This document shows positions 1-6,064 of a stretch of DNA of 10,450 nucleotides, piece after piece. Each line of letters starts with the position of its first letter. Within the stretch, counting starts at the first letter, position 1. Origin of the DNA: a candidate division GN15 bacterium (GTDB lineage: Bacteria; Zixibacteria; MSB-5A5; GN15; FEB-12). The stretch covers positions 1 through 10,450 of the forward strand of contig WJKG01000339.1 of the NCBI GenBank assembly GCA_014729205.1, written 5' to 3'. The notes under the pieces are model-generated. The model worked only from the letters and a program-made list of their open reading frames with translations. It had not been told where the DNA came from and made no database searches. The position numbers and the translations under genes are program-made.

Positions 1-76
1 CCATGACAGATGGTGTCAGTATCCAGGTCAGAGCCAAAAAACAGGCGACCATAAGCCAGCATGCGCGAGATCTCAT
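1..76 (-). CDS. N-terminus of an exported or membrane-anchored protein, cut by window edge
   Basis: Read on the minus strand from the ATG at 76-74, the frame stays open to the window edge and gives 25 residues, MRSRACWLMVACFLALTWIL then TPSVM. Two arginines are followed by about 18 mostly hydrophobic residues, which is the layout of a signal peptide or N-terminal anchor. An AAGGAG ribosome binding site lies at 94-89, 12 nt before the ATG, slightly far but usable. A sigma70-like promoter at 204-231 points into the gene. The mature protein lies outside the window, so its function is unknown. The opposite strand also has an open frame over 3-155, but it lacks comparable support. Confidence is moderate because only the leader peptide is visible. 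Confidence 0.5.
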   Translation of the reverse strand, partial: MRSRACWLMVACFLALTWILTPSVM

Positions 77-111
77 GGGGGAAGATTTCTCCTTATCCGA
101 GGGTGAACCAA

Positions 112-167
112 GCGAGCCGGGCGGTGGTGGCTCGCAGCTCTATTTTCCCGGGTGAGGACAGGGAAAA
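112..167 (-). promoter_or_regulatory. Structured 5' leader of the gene starting at position 76
   Basis: Between the predicted transcription start (about 197) and the ribosome binding site (94-89), the minus-strand leader holds two perfect inverted repeats. The first pairs 143-149 with 161-167 (7 bp, 11-nt loop). The second pairs 112-118 with 129-135 (GCGAGCC/GGCTCGC, 7 bp, 10-nt loop). A third pairing, 157-161 with 171-175, competes with the first. I could not match this to a known riboswitch class. It may be incidental structure or a translational control element. Confidence 0.3.
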
Positions 168-203
168 ACACTGTCTGTGCCAAGGTTTTACACTAGCAGT
201 AGA

Positions 204-231
204 AATATAGGTCTCCGGTGGGATTTGTCAA
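204..231 (-). promoter_or_regulatory. Sigma70-like promoter for the gene starting at position 76
   Basis: On the minus strand a perfect -35 box TTGACA (231-226) is followed after 16 nt by TATATT (209-204), five of six matches to the -10 consensus. Transcription would start near 197 and run through a leader of about 120 nt into the start codon at 76. The promoter lies downstream of cysE, so the leftmost gene is probably transcribed independently of the cys operon. Confidence 0.55.
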
Positions 232-294
232 TCAAACAACGATTCTGACGGAACGCTCTTGAATCCTGTATGGTAATCAGAAATAGGGATTGGG

Positions 295-310
295 CCTGGT
301 GGACACCAGG
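295..310 (-). terminator. Weak hairpin downstream of cysE
   Basis: CCTGGT (295-300) and ACCAGG (305-310) form a 6-bp stem with a 4-nt loop, starting 9 nt past the cysE stop codon. The minus-strand sequence after it (CCCAATCCCTATTTC) is not a real T-run, so intrinsic termination would be inefficient. It could be a partial terminator or an mRNA 3'-end stabilising hairpin. Confidence 0.25.
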
Positions 311-319
311 GGTAACGGC

Positions 320-904
320 TCAAGCAGCCGTAGCCGGCTCCTTGGTGCGCGGCAGGTCTTCCTCGACCCGCATTCCGTCGCGGATGATAATCTTGGCGGG
401 TGTACCGGCGACGGTGCAGTCGGAGGGTACATCGCGCATCACAACGAAGCTGTTGGCACCGATCTTGACATTGTCGCCCACCACGATGGGTCCGAGCAGG
501 GTGGCGCCGGTCCCGATGAAGACGTTATGTCCGATGGTGGGATGGCGTTTTCCCTGGTGTTTACCGGTACCGCCGAGAGTGACGTTGTGGAAGATGACAC
601 AGTTGTCGCCGATGATGGTGGTCTCACCAATGACGACTCCCATCCCATGATCGACGAAGAACCCCTTGCCGATAGTGGCCCCCGGGTGGATCTCCAGACC
701 GGTGAAGAAGCGCACGATCTCCGAGAAGAACCTGGGGACAAAGGGCACCCCGAGTCTGTAGAGGAAATGATTCAGCCTATGAAACGTAATGGCCCACAGG
801 CCGGGATAGAGTAAGAACTCGATATTGCGGGCTGCCGGGTCATTGCGGTAGATGGCCTTTATGTCTTCGAATGTCGCGAGCATATATGCTATAGATCGGT
901 TCAT
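320..904 (-). CDS. cysE: Serine O-acetyltransferase (CysE/EpsC type)
   Basis: Transfers acetyl from acetyl-CoA to L-serine, giving O-acetylserine, the substrate of the CysK encoded just upstream. The 194-residue protein has a short N-terminal helical part with the family motif NDPAARN (21-27) and YPGLWAITFHR (33-43). A left-handed beta-helix of hexapeptide repeats follows from about 70 to 172: EIHPGATIGKG, DHGMGVVIGE, VTLGGTGKHQGKRHPTIG, AGTPAKI. His86 in the DHG motif matches the catalytic histidine of the family (His158 in E. coli), and Glu71 sits where E. coli has Asp143, as is usual in EpsC-type enzymes. It is shorter than E. coli CysE (273 aa) because the large N-terminal helical domain is absent. 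The start is 27 nt after the cysK stop, so the two are co-transcribed. No clear ribosome binding site precedes Met1 or the alternative Met8, so the exact start is uncertain. The tail ends EPATAA, lacking the terminal Ile that docks into CysK in classical cysteine synthase complexes. Confidence 0.93.
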   Translation of the reverse strand: MNRSIAYMLATFEDIKAIYRNDPAARNIEFLLYPGLWAITFHRLNHFLYRLGVPFVPRFFSEIVRFFTGLEIHPGATIGKGFFVDHGMGVVIGETTIIGDNCVIFHNVTLGGTGKHQGKRHPTIGHNVFIGTGATLLGPIVVGDNVKIGANSFVVMRDVPSDCTVAGTPAKIIIRDGMRVEEDLPRTKEPATAA

Positions 905-931
905 GGCCGCTTTTAGTTAAGGCCGCCCGGG

Positions 932-1849
932 TTACCTCTCCTCAAAGAGGCTGGTGGACACGTAGCGCTCACCGGTATCGCAAACGAAAGTAACCACGTT
1001 CTTATCCGGACCGAGTTTATCCGCTACTTGTAGTGCCGCCCAGACGATGGCTCCGGATGAAATCCCCGCCAGGATGCCTTCCTCGCGGGCGAGTTTCTGA
1101 GCCATGATAAAGGCGTCCTTGTTGGCGACCTTGATTACCTGATCGACGACGCTCTTGTCGTAGTTGTCCGGGACAAATCCGGCGCCAATGCCCTGCAACG
1201 GATGCGGGCCGGGGTCACCGCCGGAGAGGACCGGCGAGTCACTTGGCTCGACCGCTACTACCTGGCAATCATACTTTTCCTTGAGGACTGCTCCAGCGCC
1301 CGAAACGGTACCGCCGGTGCCGACGCCGGCGACGAATGCATCGAGTGGCACATCGCCCATGTCCTGAATGATCTCCGGCCCGGTTGTCTTGCGGTGGATC
1401 TCCGGGTTGGAGGGATTCGAGAACTGCATCGGCTGGAAATACCCTTTCTGCTCGACCAGTTCCTGTGCCCTGGCGATAGCACCGTTCATGCCTTTTTCCT
1501 TCGGGGTCAGAATCAGCTCGGCCCCGAACTGCTTGAGGAGCGCCCGACGCTCGAGTGACATGGACTCGGGCATGGTGAAAACACACTTATAGCCCTTGGC
1601 GGCGGCTACCATGGCCAGCGCGATACCGGTGTTGCCGGAGGTTGGCTCGACTATCACTGTATCCGGGGAGAGCTTACCAGCTTTCTCGGCAGCCTCGACC
1701 ATGGCTACACCGATTCGATCCTTCACGGAGCTACACGGGTTAAACGACTCCATCTTGGCATATACGGTAGCAGCACCTTTCGGCACAACCCGATTGAGCT
1801 TAATCAGCGGCGTCCGCCCCACGGCCTGGACAATGTTATCATAGCGCAT
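932..1849 (-). CDS. cysK: Cysteine synthase A (O-acetylserine sulfhydrylase)
   Basis: PLP enzyme making L-cysteine from O-acetylserine and sulfide in the cytoplasm. The 305-residue protein is full length for the family. Lys43 in FNPCSSVKDRIG is the PLP Schiff-base lysine. PTSGNTG (69-75) is the substrate/PLP loop, PESMSLERR (94-102) matches the family's PE(T/S)MSLERR, GTGGT (177-181) binds the PLP phosphate, QGIGAGF (219-225) is a family signature, and SSGA (264-267) contacts the pyridine nitrogen. The variant before the lysine is NPCSS rather than the common NPGGS or NPSGS. The start is well supported: AGGAGGA at 1863-1857 lies 7 nt before the ATG. It is the first gene of a two-gene operon with cysE. 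The promoter should lie in the divergent region 1850-2101, but I could not identify convincing boxes. Cystathionine beta-synthase is an alternative for this fold, but the length and motifs fit CysK. Confidence 0.96.
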   Translation of the reverse strand: MRYDNIVQAVGRTPLIKLNRVVPKGAATVYAKMESFNPCSSVKDRIGVAMVEAAEKAGKLSPDTVIVEPTSGNTGIALAMVAAAKGYKCVFTMPESMSLERRALLKQFGAELILTPKEKGMNGAIARAQELVEQKGYFQPMQFSNPSNPEIHRKTTGPEIIQDMGDVPLDAFVAGVGTGGTVSGAGAVLKEKYDCQVVAVEPSDSPVLSGGDPGPHPLQGIGAGFVPDNYDKSVVDQVIKVANKDAFIMAQKLAREEGILAGISSGAIVWAALQVADKLGPDKNVVTFVCDTGERYVSTSLFEER

Positions 1850-1899
1850 ACTGAAGTCCTCCTGTTGCTGTTATATCGGCGGCCGAACCGTATGAGTTA

Positions 1900-1911
1900 G
1901 AACAGCCGTTC
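1900..1911. promoter_or_regulatory. GAAC-N4-GTTC palindrome in the cysK/transporter divergent region
   Basis: GAAC (1900-1903) and GTTC (1908-1911) are separated by AGCC, about 50 bp upstream of the cysK start. The pattern matches the core of the Bacillus-type LexA box, but a 12-bp half-site match is expected by chance fairly often and neither neighbour is a typical SOS gene. A second small palindrome, GACCGGTC, sits at 1927-1934. The rest of the 1850-2101 gap holds no gene I can support. It must contain the promoters for the divergent cysK and transporter genes. Confidence 0.2.
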
Positions 1912-2101
1912 AGTCCCGTGAGTTCTGACCGGTCGGTCTTCTGCGTTGCAATACAGAGAATACGCAATCGGCGCCCGGTGTTTTTGCCCTGTCAGGGGGC
2001 GAAATCAGCTTGGAGAATCGAGGTGTTGGGAGTACTTTTGCCAGACGGCGGCCGGTGTTGTTCGACCGCGAGTGTACCGCATAACCGTGGAGCCGACATA
2101 C

Positions 2102-2998
2102 ATGGGGTTCTTCGAGAACTATCTTGGCGAATTCTGGGCCCTGATGACCGCTATCACCTGGTCGTCGGCAGTGATTCTCTTCAAGAAGAGCGGCGAGACA
2201 GTTCATCCGCTGGGACTGAGCCTGTTTCGGACGGTGCTGGCCACGGCCCTGTTTATCCCGACTGTCTGGATCATGGGTCACGATGTCTTCCACGACGCCT
2301 CCTCGACTGACTACTCGATCATCCTGCTTTCCGGCCTACTGGGAATTGGTCTGGCCGACGTACTCTATCTGCAGTGTCTGAACACGCTGGGAGCGAGCTT
2401 GACGGCTATCGTTGACTGCCTTTACAGCCCGTCGGTGATTGGCCTTTCCATGATCTACCTGGGCGAATCCCTGAACTTCATGCAGATGGTCGGGGTGTTG
2501 CTGATCATCTCAGCCGTGCTGACCGCTACCGGTATGCGTAAGGCCCACAAGCTGGACATGAGGACGATCTTGCTGGGCGTACTATGGGGCGGACTGGCGA
2601 TGTTCTTAACGGCAGTGAGCATCGTCATTGTCAAGCCGGTGCTCGATCAACAATCGCTGGTCTGGGTGAACCTGTGGCGAACCATGGCAGGCATGGTCTT
2701 CCTCAGCGCCGTGTTGTCGCTGCACCCGCGACGAATGAGTATTGCCCGATCGGTGATTGCTGCGGACCGTCGGGTCTATACCTGGGCCGGCTCGTTCCTG
2801 GGGACCTATGTGGCTGTCATGATGTGGCTGGCGGGGCTGAAATACACCCAGGCCTCGGTGGCGGCAGCGCTGAATCAATCCAGCAACATCTTCATTTTTG
2901 TTTTCGCCGGGCTCTTTCTCAAAGAGCAACTAACGCCTTTAAAAACGGTCGGGATTGTCCTGGGGGTTGGGGGCGTGCTTCTCGTGACGTTGTATTAG
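2102..2998 (+). CDS. EamA/DMT-superfamily transporter
   Basis: Inner-membrane protein of 298 residues with two tandem EamA units (about 8-144 and 156-298), ten predicted membrane spans in all, the standard size of drug/metabolite transporters such as RhaT- or YdcZ-like exporters. Both halves end with the family's closing pattern: GESLNFMQMVGVLLIISAVL (121-140), and KEQLTPLKTVGIVLGVGGVL near the C-terminus (274-293). The substrate cannot be told from sequence. The divergent cys operon makes export of a cysteine-pathway metabolite conceivable, since some DMT proteins export O-acetylserine or cysteine, but this is only inference. The start at 2102 is chosen because GTGGAG lies 9 nt upstream and the first membrane span follows directly. 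The frame stays open back to 1946, but that extension (rich in Arg and Cys) does not look like part of the protein. A terminator hairpin follows at 3012-3050. Confidence 0.88.
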   Translation: MGFFENYLGEFWALMTAITWSSAVILFKKSGETVHPLGLSLFRTVLATALFIPTVWIMGHDVFHDASSTDYSIILLSGLLGIGLADVLYLQCLNTLGASLTAIVDCLYSPSVIGLSMIYLGESLNFMQMVGVLLIISAVLTATGMRKAHKLDMRTILLGVLWGGLAMFLTAVSIVIVKPVLDQQSLVWVNLWRTMAGMVFLSAVLSLHPRRMSIARSVIAADRRVYTWAGSFLGTYVAVMMWLAGLKYTQASVAAALNQSSNIFIFVFAGLFLKEQLTPLKTVGIVLGVGGVLLVTLY

Positions 2999-3011
2999 CC
3001 ATCAAAAGAAT

Positions 3012-3050
3012 ACCGGCGACTCAGGAAGCAGCATAACCTCAGTCGCCGGT
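3012..3050. terminator. Bidirectional terminator between transporter and tRNA-Glu
   Basis: ACCGGCGACT (3012-3021) and AGTCGCCGGT (3041-3050) form a perfect 10-bp GC-rich stem with a 19-nt loop. It sits 14 bp after the transporter stop and 9 bp past the tRNA 3' end. The minus-strand flank reads ATTCTTTTG, a reasonable U-tract for the tRNA transcript. The plus-strand flank (GTCAATTTAT) is weaker. It probably serves both convergent transcripts. Confidence 0.7.
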
Positions 3051-3059
3051 GTCAATTTA

Positions 3060-3131
3060 TAGCGGTACGGGGATTCGAACCCCGGTTACATGGCTGAGAA
3101 CCACGCGTCCTAACCCCTAGACGATACCGCC
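3060..3131 (-). tRNA. tRNA-Glu (anticodon CTC)
   Basis: The minus strand folds into a complete 72-nt cloverleaf. The acceptor stem GGCGGTA pairs with TACCGCT (G1-U72 wobble), with discriminator A73. The D arm is GTC...GAC with the loop containing AGGGGTTA. The anticodon stem CGTGG/CCATG encloses the loop TTCTCAG, giving anticodon CTC, which reads the Glu codon GAG. The variable region is TAAC and the T arm is CGGGG-TTCGAAT-CCCCG. The D-arm, variable region and T-arm closely resemble known bacterial tRNA-Glu. The 3' CCA is not encoded (TAA follows), so it must be added enzymatically. The gene stands alone, with its own promoter at 3169-3196 and a terminator at 3012-3050. Confidence 0.95.
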
Positions 3132-3168
3132 AAAATCCGTTGCGTAAAGCTAAAGAAGCAACAGCCCC

Positions 3169-3196
3169 AAGATATATGCTCGACTTCGGTTGTCAA
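3169..3196 (-). promoter_or_regulatory. Promoter of tRNA-Glu with GC-rich discriminator
   Basis: On the minus strand a perfect TTGACA (3196-3191) is followed after 16 nt by TATCTT (3174-3169), four of six matches to the -10 consensus. The start point would be near 3162, leaving a leader of about 30 nt before the tRNA. The bases right after the -10 box are GGGGC. A GC-rich discriminator of this kind is known from stable-RNA promoters under stringent (ppGpp) control in proteobacteria. Whether that applies here is inference. Confidence 0.65.
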
Positions 3197-3408
3197 GAAT
3201 TCCTGAGGTGTTGTCTTTCAATAAGTTAGAGCTATTGGTTGGATTAAAGCTCATGATTGCAATAACTTAGCAAATAGCCCGATTCCACAGCCAGATTGAT
3301 ATTTTTCCAACTTTTGCATACGCCAATTTGGCAGTGAAGGCATCTATTGTGGCATGATTACCGTAGGTGAGCTTTCGATCTATTGCCTCATGTTTGATCG
3401 AGTAGCCA
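3197..3408. other. AT-rich intergenic stretch with no supported gene
   Basis: This part of the 361-bp gap between the tRNA and the Lon-family gene is visibly more AT-rich than its surroundings. It contains small inverted repeats, for example TAAGTTA/TAACTTA near 3223 and 3265, and TCGATC/GATCGA at 3375-3380 and 3396-3401. The promoter of the Lon-family gene must lie in or just after it, but I see no convincing -35/-10 pair. A 60-codon minus-strand frame (3449-3267) crosses it without a ribosome binding site and I do not call it. Confidence 0.5.
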
Positions 3409-3409
3409 G

Positions 3410-3474
3410 TGAAACCCGGTCGTTTTGGGGTTTCATCGGGTGTGGTCATATCGTATATTGCCGGGCAAAACGAC
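3410..3474 (+). promoter_or_regulatory. Two interlocking inverted repeats in the leader of the Lon-family gene
   Basis: TGAAACCC (3410-3417) pairs perfectly with GGGTTTCA (3428-3435), leaving a 10-nt loop. Within that loop GTCGTTTTG (3419-3427) pairs perfectly with CAAAACGAC (3466-3474). The two stems cross, so they either form an H-type pseudoknot (8-bp and 9-bp stems, directly stacked) or are mutually exclusive hairpins. The second stem is followed by TATTTTT (3475-3481), then the GGGAGG ribosome binding site (3483-3488) and the ATG at 3493. That places it where an attenuator or translational switch would act. At the DNA level it could instead be a repressor operator. Confidence 0.4.
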
Positions 3475-3492
3475 TATTTTTCGGGAGGTTTC

Positions 3493-5964
3493 ATGGCGGT
3501 GCGTTCCAAATTGGCGAAAAAGCACAAGGAATTGACTTTCAAGCAGATAGATTACACGATTGACTATCACCCGCGGGGGGTGAAGTCGACCGATGATCTC
3601 AAGGCCTGTCGGGAGATCATTGGTCAGCAGCGAGCGATCGATGCGGTCCGCACGGGTCTAGCCGTAAAGAGTACCGGTTACAATATCTTCGTCACCGGTT
3701 CGGCGGGCACCGGGCGAATCACCACTGTCAAGCATCTGCTCGAACAGCTCGAACATGGCCACCCGGAGTTATTCGATGTCTGCTATGTGAACAACTTCAA
3801 GAACGAGGATCGTCCCCGCGCGATCACATTCCAGGCAGGTGAAGGGCGCAAGTTCAAGAAAGACATAGATTACCTGATCACGACACTCCGGAAGGTCGTG
3901 CCCAAGATATTTATGTCAGAGGACTACAAGGACCGTCATGATCGCGTAGTTCGGGAGTTCGAGGGCCGTCAGAAGACTTTGATCCGCCAGTTTGAGGACA
4001 AGCTATCAGAGGCGGGATTCGTCATGGTGCAAATCCAGTCGGGGATGGGAGCCCGCAATGAGATTCAGCCGCTGGTTGATGAGGAGCCGGTTTCTCTGGA
4101 GAAGCTGGAGCAACTGGCCCGCGAGGGGAAGTTCTCGCTTTCGAAGCTTGATGAGATGCGTCGGCAGTGGGACAGTCTGCGTCGCGACTTCGATTTGACA
4201 ACGGTTGAGTCCAAGAAGCTGAACGCGAAGCTGGAGGATGCCATCGAGAAGCTGAATTACTCGATGGTGGCACCGCTGGTATCGGATAAGGTCAATCTGC
4301 TCAAACGTCGCTACCCTGATGACAAGGTTGTCGAGTATCTGGAGGAGGTTGAGGAAGCGCTCACCAGTGACCTGGACCGGTTCCGCGAGGCGCAGCCCAG
4401 ACGAGGCGAACAGGATGCACCCCCCTTTCGCAAGCGGGAGCCCTTCGAGGAATTCGGGATCAACCTGATCCTGGACAACTCCGAGACCCAAGACGTGCCG
4501 ATTGTCACTGAGAAGTCACCCTCGTATAAGAACCTGTTCGGCTCGCTCGAGCGTGTTGTTGACCGTTATGGCTACTGGCGTACTGACTTCACTCGCATCT
4601 TCGCGGGTTCGTTGCTGAAAGCGGCTGGGGGATTCCTGATCGTTAATGCAACCGACCTGCTTATAGAGCCGGGTTCGTGGATCCATCTGAAGCGGACGCT
4701 TCGCGACGGTGAGTTGGAGATCGCTGCCTTCGACCCGCTGTACATGATGGCGGGTTCCGGTATCAAGCCGGAGCCGATTCCAATTTCGGTCAAGGTAGTG
4801 CTCATTGGTGAACCGCGTATGTACCATTTGCTCTGGCGGCTCGATGAGGACTTTAAAGAGGTGTTTAAAATCAAGGCCGAGTTTGACACGGTCATGCCAA
4901 TGAACAAGAAGAACCTGAAGTGTTACTATGAGTTCGTTCGGTTGATCACCGAGAAGGAGAATTTGGCACCATTCGAGGTGTCCGGCTTACAGGCGGTTGC
5001 AGAGTATGGACGTCGACTGTCCGGTCGTCGTAACAAGCTCAGTACGCGCTTCGCCGCGCTTACCGATGTCATACGTGAGTCTGCCTATTGCTGCCAGAAG
5101 CGCCGGCGCAAGATGGTGCAGCGCGCCGATGTCCACCAAGCGATCCAGGACCAGGAATCGCGGGTGGACCTGATAGAGGACAAGATCCAGGAGATGTTCG
5201 AGAACAACACGCTGATGGTGTCGACCACCGGTACCGAGGTGGGTCAGATCAACGGGCTTTCGGTGTACAACCTCGGGGAACACATGTTCGGTCGGCCGAC
5301 TCGGATAACGGTGGCGACCTCGCTCGGCAAGGCGGGAGTGATCAATATTGAGCGCGAGGCGGATCTTTCGGGGCCAATCCACAATAAGGGGATCGCTATT
5401 CTCACCGGGTATCTCAGACGGATGTTTGCCCAGGACAAGCCGCTGGTCATGTCGGCCTCGGTATCGTTCGAGCAGTCGTACGGCGGAGTCGACGGCGACA
5501 GCGCCTCGTCTACCGAGATCTATGCTATCCTCTCGTCGTTGTCCGGAGTACCGATCAAGCAGTCGATCGCGGTAACGGGGTCAGTGAACCAGATGGGTGA
5601 AATCCAGCCCATTGGCGGAGTGAACCACAAGATAGAGGGCTTCTACGACGTGTGTAAGTCCAATCGGCTGACCGGTTATCAGGGCGTGATCATTCCGTGG
5701 CAGAATGTCGAGGATTTGATGCTGCGTCCCGATGTTACCGAGGCGATCAAAGCTGGCAAGTTCCATGTCTGGCCGGTCAAGACAATTGAGGAGGGTATTG
5801 AGATCCTCACGGGCCAGTCGGCTGGCAAGCGAGGTCGCAACGGGAAGTTCACATCGGGGAGCATTCTGGCCAGGGTCGATGACAAGCTGCGAGAAATGGC
5901 CATGGCCTATCAGAATTTCGGCCGCCCCGAAAATGACAAGAAGGTGGCCGTTAAGAAGAAGTAG
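3493..5964 (+). CDS. LonC-like serine protease with degenerate AAA+ module
   Basis: An 823-residue member of the Lon-family group with an AAA_32-type ATPase domain and a C-terminal Lon proteolytic domain, distinct from classical LonA (it has no N-terminal LAN domain). Residues about 20-110 hold the first AAA segment and about 125-310 a long charged helical, coiled-coil-like insertion. Residues about 318-530 hold the rest of the AAA module (GSLLKAAGGFLIVNATDLL) and about 590-785 the protease domain. Catalytic Ser670 (DGDSASS) and Lys713 (GGVNHKIEGF) are both present, 43 residues apart as in Lon. The Walker A position reads GSAGTGRITT (69-78): the lysine is Arg75 and the next Ser/Thr is Ile76. 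The Walker B aspartate position is Asn385. ATP hydrolysis is therefore doubtful. LonC of Meiothermus is a known ATP-independent relative. GGGAGG lies 4 nt before the ATG. The frame is open upstream to 3409, but the ribosome binding site supports 3493. The gene is monocistronic, ending in a strong terminator. The C-terminus is Lys-rich (KKVAVKKK). Confidence 0.9.
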   Translation: MAVRSKLAKKHKELTFKQIDYTIDYHPRGVKSTDDLKACREIIGQQRAIDAVRTGLAVKSTGYNIFVTGSAGTGRITTVKHLLEQLEHGHPELFDVCYVNNFKNEDRPRAITFQAGEGRKFKKDIDYLITTLRKVVPKIFMSEDYKDRHDRVVREFEGRQKTLIRQFEDKLSEAGFVMVQIQSGMGARNEIQPLVDEEPVSLEKLEQLAREGKFSLSKLDEMRRQWDSLRRDFDLTTVESKKLNAKLEDAIEKLNYSMVAPLVSDKVNLLKRRYPDDKVVEYLEEVEEALTSDLDRFREAQPRRGEQDAPPFRKREPFEEFGINLILDNSETQDVPIVTEKSPSYKNLFGSLERVVDRYGYWRTDFTRIFAGSLLKAAGGFLIVNATDLLIEPGSWIHLKRTLRDGELEIAAFDPLYMMAGSGIKPEPIPISVKVVLIGEPRMYHLLWRLDEDFKEVFKIKAEFDTVMPMNKKNLKCYYEFVRLITEKENLAPFEVSGLQAVAEYGRRLSGRRNKLSTRFAALTDVIRESAYCCQKRRRKMVQRADVHQAIQDQESRVDLIEDKIQEMFENNTLMVSTTGTEVGQINGLSVYNLGEHMFGRPTRITVATSLGKAGVINIEREADLSGPIHNKGIAILTGYLRRMFAQDKPLVMSASVSFEQSYGGVDGDSASSTEIYAILSSLSGVPIKQSIAVTGSVNQMGEIQPIGGVNHKIEGFYDVCKSNRLTGYQGVIIPWQNVEDLMLRPDVTEAIKAGKFHVWPVKTIEEGIEILTGQSAGKRGRNGKFTSGSILARVDDKLREMAMAYQNFGRPENDKKVAVKKK

Positions 5965-6000
5965 TACTCAGTAGCCAGCGCGCATTGAGGACAAAGGTAA

Positions 6001-6033
6001 GAGGCGCGACTCGGATTGTCCGGGTCGCGCCTC
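6001..6033. terminator. Strong bidirectional terminator between convergent genes
   Basis: GAGGCGCGAC (6001-6010) pairs with GTCGCGCCTC (6024-6033). The stem continues inward (one G-U pair) to 15 bp with a 3-nt loop. The plus-strand flank GGTGTTTTCTG gives a U-tract for the Lon-family transcript. The minus-strand flank (TTACCTTTGT) is weaker for the convergent giant gene, which ends at 6065. Confidence 0.85.
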
Positions 6034-6064
6034 GGTGTTTTCTGAACACTGTTTCTGGATGCGT

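Noticed and set aside
3..155. Plus-strand open frame at the left edge ending in TGA, possibly the tail of an upstream gene
   Set aside because: The same bases on the minus strand give a convincing signal peptide with a ribosome binding site and a near-consensus promoter, and I recognise nothing in the plus-strand peptide. It cannot be excluded without the flanking sequence.
270..814. Plus-strand frames of 126 and 174 codons over cysE
   Set aside because: They lie antisense to a clearly recognisable CysE, overlap each other, and their peptides have no family resemblance or ribosome binding site.
1870..1875. TATAAC on the minus strand as a -10 box for cysK
   Set aside because: The start point would fall inside the ribosome binding site and there is no -35 box at the right distance.
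1946..2101. 52-codon upstream extension of the transporter frame
   Set aside because: The extension is rich in Arg and Cys, unlike a DMT N-terminus, and a ribosome binding site sits just before the Met at 2102, where the first membrane span begins.
3267..3449. 60-codon minus-strand frame in the gap before the Lon-family gene
   Set aside because: No ribosome binding site, no recognised family, and it overlaps the inverted-repeat leader. Most likely chance.
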